Source of the DNA: Clostridiaceae bacterium
Lineage (GTDB): Bacteria > Bacillota > Clostridia > Oscillospirales > Acutalibacteraceae
Direction of reading: 5' to 3'
Assembly: GCA_016297645.1 (NCBI GenBank)
Contig: JAEDGF010000039.1
Location: 1-17,054, forward strand
DNA: 17,054 bases
The position numbers and the translations under genes were made by a program. Each line of letters opens with the position of its first letter. The stretch's first letter is position 1. The notes under the pieces are model-generated. The model saw only the letters and a list, made by a program, of their open reading frames with translations. It was not told the DNA's origin and ran no database searches. Of the stretch, positions 13,382-17,054 are shown in pieces.

Positions 13382-13425
13382 ATAGTGAAAAGATAGTGAA
13401 ATTATAGTGAAAGAATAGTGAAATT
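13382..13425. repeat. Four tandem 11-bp repeats (ATAGTGAAA iterons)
   Basis: Four contiguous 11-bp units start at 13382, 13393, 13404 and 13415, each beginning ATAGTGAAA and differing only in the last two bases (AG, TT, GA, TT). The 11-bp period places every copy on the same face of the helix. A similar sequence in inverted orientation (AAATTTACTATT) lies at 13503-13514, next to the promoter of the following lipoprotein gene. This is the geometry of a direct-repeat operator for OmpR/PhoB-type response regulators (family knowledge), but the binding protein is not identified. Confidence 0.75.
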
Positions 13426-13512
13426 TAAGCTCGAAAAAACAGGCGCACATCAAAAAACAAGAGGCATTTCGAAATTACGATTTACACCTTGGCGTTCGGT
13501 TGAAATTTACTA

Positions 13513-13555
13513 TTGTTTTCCGCACGCAAAAAATGTATACTGTATACTGTATAAT
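13513..13555 (+). promoter_or_regulatory. Promoter of the second lipoprotein with repeated -10 elements
   Basis: TTGTTT (13513-13518) is 17 bp upstream of TATACT (13536-13541). Three 7-bp units follow in tandem: GTATACT, GTATACT, GTATAAT (13535-13555). Each could serve as a -10 box, so the start point may be flexible. The last copy contains a consensus TATAAT. Confidence 0.6.
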
Positions 13556-13640
13556 AAAAATAATGCGAAACCGAAACCGGCGGGAGCCGAACCCGTGTCA
13601 GCCCTGTCGGCATAATTTCAAATAACTTGGAGTTTTTTAT

Positions 13641-14531
13641 ATGAAAAAGATAATTTTATCGGCGGCAGCCGTTTCGCTCTGCCTTATATTCGCCGCCTGC
13701 TCCGCCGGGAAAACACCGGGAAACACCACACCGACCGACGGCAGCACGGCTTCGGGTCAGAACATCACCGGGCAGTCCGAGGACGGGACCAAAGCGGGAA
13801 AAAACGACACCACGGCAGCCGGGACGAATGCTTCCGGCGATAAAAACACGCATAACACAGACGAAAGCGCTTCCGCTCATACCGGAACGACCGGAAGCGG
13901 AACATCTCAAAGCACCGAAAGCCCGACAGACGGAACAGTCACCGGCACTTCGTCCGACGACCGCCGCCCGCTCGTGTCGCTTTTACAGAACACCGTTGAT
14001 GTAGTCGATGTCAGCGAATACTCCGGGCGTTTTACCGAGAACGGCACGGTGCAGGAGGTAAAAAATGTCCTCGCCGTAACGCTCGTTAACAAGGGGACAC
14101 AGGACATCCGCCTTATCGAATTCGAGGTGACGGACGACAACGGCACGGTCTACAATTTTTCCGCGACCACTCTCTTTTCCGAAAGTGCCGTGAAGGTGCT
14201 TGAAAAGAACGGCAAATCGGTCAGCTCCGGCTTTACAGCCAAGGGCATAAAGGTGACTGCGGCGGCATATTTCTCCGAAAAGCCGTCACTCAACGAGAAT
14301 ATTTTCAAGGTCGACGGCTTCAAGGGCGTTATAAATATCACCAATGTGTCGGATGATGACATAAAGGACGGCTACATATACTACAAGGAGTACGCAGACG
14401 GCGAATACTTCGGCGGAATAACATACAGGATAAAAACGGGCGAAATGAAGCAGGGCGAAACGAAGCAGCTCTCCGTTTCCGGCTTTGATCCGTCGCTGCA
14501 CAGAACGGTGTTCACGACCTATGTTAAATAA
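13641..14531 (+). CDS. Lipoprotein with Thr/Ser-rich linker and beta-rich domain, 296 aa
   Basis: The signal peptide ends in FAAC (Cys20 lipidated), placing the protein on the outer membrane face. Residues 24-105 are a low-complexity linker rich in Thr, Ser, Gly and Asp, probably spanning the wall. Residues about 110-296 look like a beta-sandwich of the kind found in extracellular Gram-positive proteins (VKNVLAVTLVNKGTQDIRLI, and a second similar strand set near FKGVINITNVSDDDI). No catalytic motif is visible and I assign no function. GGAG lies 9 bp before the ATG. Upstream are the 11-bp repeat array and a multi-copy -10 promoter, so its expression is probably regulated. Its stop region overlaps the start of the PqqD-like remnant. 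Confidence 0.85.
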   Translation: MKKIILSAAAVSLCLIFAACSAGKTPGNTTPTDGSTASGQNITGQSEDGTKAGKNDTTAAGTNASGDKNTHNTDESASAHTGTTGSGTSQSTESPTDGTVTGTSSDDRRPLVSLLQNTVDVVDVSEYSGRFTENGTVQEVKNVLAVTLVNKGTQDIRLIEFEVTDDNGTVYNFSATTLFSESAVKVLEKNGKSVSSGFTAKGIKVTAAAYFSEKPSLNENIFKVDGFKGVINITNVSDDDIKDGYIYYKEYADGEYFGGITYRIKTGEMKQGETKQLSVSGFDPSLHRTVFTTYVK

Positions 14532-14805
14532 GCTCGTTGTCAATTCTGCCGGGCAGCGCCTTGTTTTTACGGGCGGCTGCGAGATAAAGCGCTCGGCGCA
14601 AGACGGCTTGCCGGGAATTTTACATATCTCGAACAACGCCGCGAGTCGTCGGACGCGCTGTGGAGCATAATAGGGCAGTTAGCCGGAAAACGAGCTTGTC
14701 AATAAGCTCACCGAGGAATTCGATGTGCCGCCCGAAACGGCTCAAAAGGACCTCGATAATTTTATAAAAAAACTGACCAACCTCAAAATACTCACATCGG
14801 AGTGA
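14521..14805 (+). pseudogene. PqqD-like protein gene with two frameshifts
   Basis: The 3' part encodes ENELVNKLTEEFDVPPETAQ followed by KDLDNFIKKLTNLKIL, which closely matches the C-terminal helices of PqqD-family proteins. Just upstream but in another frame is YLEQRRESSDALWSIIGQ, the family's central strand-helix region with its Leu-Trp. The N-terminus, MLNKLVVNSAGQRLVFTG, is back in the first frame and starts at ATG 14521, overlapping the lipoprotein stop. The total, 285 bp for 94 residues plus stop, is the normal PqqD size, so the two indels cancel exactly. PqqD proteins bind precursor peptides for radical-SAM enzymes, but no such enzyme or peptide is visible here. It may be decayed, or the indels may be sequence errors. 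Confidence 0.65.
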
Positions 14806-14812
14806 TATAAGC

Positions 14813-15559
14813 ATGATAAACGCGGCAGCAATTCTTTCAGCCGGAAAAGGCACACGCTTCGGCTCCGACCTTCCGAAGCAATTTCTTGAAATAGACGGTA
14901 TGCCGGTGCTTATCCGCTCGGCAAAGGCATTTCTCGATTGCGGCGAAATATCGCTGTGCATAGTCGCGTCCGGCGCGGACTTTAAGGAATACACCGAGTC
15001 GCTCCTGCAAAAATATTTTCCGAACGACACGCGCCTGAGGGTGATAACGGGCGGCGAAACACGCAGCGAAACGCTCTTAAAAATACTCGAATACCTGAGA
15101 GAAAACGAACTTCTTGACGGCTGCGCACTTTTGACGCACGACGCGGTGCGCCCGTTCATAACACAGCGAATTATAAAAGACAACATCGAAGCCTGCCGCA
15201 AATACGGCGCGTGCAACACCTGCGTAAAGGCGGTAGACACGGTCTTACACAGCTCCGACGGCGTTTTTCTCGACGGCGCACCGAAAAGAAGCGAACTTTT
15301 CAACGCGCAGACTCCGCAGTCGTTTGACGCAAAAACGCTCTACGAGCTTATAAGCAATACACCGAAAGAAAAATTCCTGTCCATGACGGACGGCGCTTCG
15401 GTGTTTATCGAAGCCGGAAAGCCTGTCTATATCGTCCGGGGCGAGGATTTCAACATTAAAATCACATACAAGGACGACTTGAAGCGCGGCGAACAGATCG
15501 TACGCGAGCATTTCGGTAAAGCCGGCACACAGTCCGGTACGGGGAGGAAAAACGATTGA
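14813..15559 (+). CDS. IspD/TarI-family cytidylyltransferase, 248 aa
   Basis: The enzyme transfers CMP from CTP to a phosphorylated polyol. The nucleotide-binding start AAILSAGKGTRFG (5-17) with PKQFLEI (21-27), HDAVRPF (109-115), QTPQSF (166-171) and FNIKIT (213-218) are all present. TarI (ribitol-5-phosphate cytidylyltransferase) and IspD (2-C-methylerythritol-4-phosphate cytidylyltransferase) share these. The segments AVRPFITQRIIKDNI and VRGEDFNIKIT resemble TarI more closely. Pairing with a glycosyltransferase, rather than with isoprenoid genes, also favours a teichoic-acid-like or capsule role. The C-terminal 14 residues extend past the usual end. GGAG lies 10-11 bp upstream of the ATG. 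The gene is cotranscribed with the glycosyltransferase. Confidence 0.88.
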   Translation: MINAAAILSAGKGTRFGSDLPKQFLEIDGMPVLIRSAKAFLDCGEISLCIVASGADFKEYTESLLQKYFPNDTRLRVITGGETRSETLLKILEYLRENELLDGCALLTHDAVRPFITQRIIKDNIEACRKYGACNTCVKAVDTVLHSSDGVFLDGAPKRSELFNAQTPQSFDAKTLYELISNTPKEKFLSMTDGASVFIEAGKPVYIVRGEDFNIKITYKDDLKRGEQIVREHFGKAGTQSGTGRKND

Positions 15560-16911
15560 ATCTGATAACAGCAGCCGTCACGGCACGAAACGACGCCGAG
15601 GAGCTTATATACACGCTCGAAAGCCTTGTGGCGCAGTCTACCGAGGACTTTGATGTCATAATAGTCTGCGCGGGAACACCGGCGGAAATCAACGAAGCGG
15701 CAAAAAAATACGCGGACGAGTATGTCGGTTTTTCCGTAGTCGAAGCCGACGGCGGGAGCATTCCGTTTTGCAGAAATCTTGCAGCAGTGAACGCAAAAAC
15801 CGAGTACATGATGTTTATCGACGAGGGCGACTACCTTGCCCCCGAGAGCATTGAAAAAATAATCGCGGCGGCAGAGGAAAACAAGCCCGATATCATAACC
15901 ACCCGTTACTATGTTTCGGGCGAGGGCGAGCCGTATTACGAGCATTGGAACGACCTGCTCGCAACAGTCCCGGACGCGGACAGGTTCGACAGGGCGCTGA
16001 TGAATTCGCTCGAAACCGAAGGACGGGTCTTTAAGAAGAAGTTTTTCGATCTCTACGAGGAGGGCTACCCCGATATTCCCGTTTTCTACAACGCCTCCTT
16101 CCTCGCAAAGTGTCTGTACGACTACGGCGCGTCCGTTGCGGGCTGCGCAGGCGCGGTATACGACAGGCGAAACGGAATTTACAGATGCGGCTTCCCCGAA
16201 AACGGAATGCCGACCGCAGAAAATCTGAAAATTCTCGAAAAACTCGCTGTGAAGCTCCTTGATTCCGTTGCGGAGATAACAAAGGAAACGACCGGCGCAT
16301 TCGACGGTGACGAATACGCGTATCAGGAAATGCTTTTTGTCCTGTTCGGGCTTGTCACCGACCGCTTTTACAGATATTTCTGGTATCTTGACAACGATGA
16401 GCTCGGCGAAATAAAAGCGTTCCTCGAATCCCTCTCCGACAAAATGACAGAGGACAGAAAAAAGAAGATAGCCGAGGAATTTGCGGACCTGCGCTTCCCT
16501 GCCATGTACATGACGATCGAGGACGCGGTAAAGCTGCCGATGTTCAGCCTTATAGCCGATTTTACGCCGGACAGAGAAACACAGTACCTAATGAAAACGC
16601 TGTATGTTTCGCGCTTCCCGTTTTTCGAGCTATTCATGAAGGAAAGCACCCGGATTTTCATTCCCGAGGAATTTTTGAAAATGCCCAACATTTATTTCTT
16701 CCCGGACAAAACCTTCTTCACCGAGGCGAGAGCGAGAGCAAAAGGCATACAGATATCGGTAAAAAATCAGGTTCCGCTCGATCCCCGCACGCTTTCGGAA
16801 TTATCCGTTTCAAAAGCGCCGAGAGGACTGTTCCAGTATCTTTTCGGGCTTACCCGCAAAAAACACGCGGCAAAGACCTACCTCAAACAAAAGGGACTTA
16901 ACATGAGATAA
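15556..16911 (+). CDS. Family 2 glycosyltransferase, 451 aa
   Basis: Residues 1-230 form a GT-A fold: LITAAVTARNDAEELIYTLE, DFDVIIVCAG, IPFCRNLAAVNAKTEYMMFID. The metal-binding motif is D-E-G-D (89-92), equivalent to DxD followed by the common YLAPESIE. The second half (about 230-451) is a helical, partly aromatic extension without a motif I can name, as in teichoic-acid or capsule glycosyltransferases with C-terminal acceptor domains. The start is TTG at 15556, preceded by GGGGAGG at 8 bp; TTGA overlaps the stop of the cytidylyltransferase, so the two are translationally coupled. The pair probably makes a sugar- or phosphopolyol-containing surface polymer; donor and acceptor are unknown. The TTG start may lower its yield. 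Confidence 0.88.
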   Translation: MNLITAAVTARNDAEELIYTLESLVAQSTEDFDVIIVCAGTPAEINEAAKKYADEYVGFSVVEADGGSIPFCRNLAAVNAKTEYMMFIDEGDYLAPESIEKIIAAAEENKPDIITTRYYVSGEGEPYYEHWNDLLATVPDADRFDRALMNSLETEGRVFKKKFFDLYEEGYPDIPVFYNASFLAKCLYDYGASVAGCAGAVYDRRNGIYRCGFPENGMPTAENLKILEKLAVKLLDSVAEITKETTGAFDGDEYAYQEMLFVLFGLVTDRFYRYFWYLDNDELGEIKAFLESLSDKMTEDRKKKIAEEFADLRFPAMYMTIEDAVKLPMFSLIADFTPDRETQYLMKTLYVSRFPFFELFMKESTRIFIPEEFLKMPNIYFFPDKTFFTEARARAKGIQISVKNQVPLDPRTLSELSVSKAPRGLFQYLFGLTRKKHAAKTYLKQKGLNMR

Positions 16912-16923
16912 AACGCACTTGCA

Positions 16924-16972
16924 GCTTTACGGCGGTACGCCGGAGAAGCGATGTACGGTGTGGCGGTAAAGC
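16924..16972 (+). repeat. Inverted repeat with internal hairpin at the right edge
   Basis: GCTTTAC (16924-16930) pairs with GTAAAGC (16966-16972). Inside, GGCG-GTA-CGCC (16931-16941) forms a second hairpin. No U-tract follows, so it is not a standard terminator. The remaining bases to 17054 are GC-rich; one frame stays open but has no recognisable protein or ribosome binding site. Confidence 0.4.
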
Positions 16973-17054
16973 GGAAAAGTGACGGCGCACCGCTCGGCGG
17001 CAGGACACGGGACAAACGGCTCGAAAGAACAACTCCGAGCAGGCATACCGGACA

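Noticed and set aside
13382..13425. CRISPR array
   Set aside because: Units are 11 bp and contiguous, with no spacers and no cas genes.

Overview
The window looks like a chromosomal segment of a Gram-positive, low-to-middle GC Clostridia, probably a gut or rumen member of the Ruminococcaceae/Oscillospirales. This is inference from strong GGAGG-type ribosome binding sites, TTGACA/TATAAT-like promoters with 17-bp spacers, U-tract terminators, a dockerin-like remnant and Gram-positive lipoproteins. No phage, transposase, CRISPR array, rRNA or complete tRNA was found.

Left part (1-4531): an unidentified strongly base-paired segment sits at the left edge. All genes here are on the minus strand. 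A 50-residue amphipathic peptide gene (359-207) has its own promoter and terminator. Upstream of it lies a three-gene membrane-stress-type cluster, transcribed SPFH protein -> zinc-ribbon membrane protein -> TPM-domain protein, which corresponds in content to Bacillus subtilis ydjI-ydjG-ydjH. No pspA/ydjF homologue lies in the window. The SPFH gene ends in three zinc ribbons, and a terminator-like hairpin separates it from the other two genes. A 46-codon dockerin-like fragment lies upstream of the cluster promoter.

Middle part (4850-9200): a MATE efflux pump and a MerR/BmrR-type regulator overlap by 4 bp behind a promoter with a 19-bp spacer holding a perfect palindrome. This is the architecture of MerR-activated promoters and suggests a drug-inducible, self-regulated efflux operon. 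Two minus-strand regulators follow, one TetR-type and one LysR-type. Each has a good promoter with a symmetric element placed as an autoregulatory operator would be.

Right-middle part (9200-13370): divergent from lysR is an envelope-related operon encoding a lipoprotein with a helical repeat, a glycerophosphodiester phosphodiesterase and a CE4-type polysaccharide deacetylase. Next comes a decayed exported-protein gene with an ATT in the start position and two compensating frameshifts; a terminator hairpin lies inside its signal-peptide region. An MgtC/SapB-type membrane protein follows, with a structured leader.

Right part (13370-17054): a four-copy, 11-bp direct-repeat array lies upstream of a second lipoprotein. 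Then come a frameshifted PqqD-like gene, an IspD/TarI-type cytidylyltransferase and a GT2 glycosyltransferase that overlaps it. The last two suggest synthesis of a phosphopolyol-type surface polymer. The final 143 bp contain no gene I can support.

Most genes belong to known families. I do not see a clearly new multi-gene system. The best leads are the SPFH/zinc-ribbon/TPM cluster with the adjacent small peptide, the 11-bp iteron array, the MerR-type promoter, the mgtC leader, and two decayed genes whose frameshifts compensate exactly.
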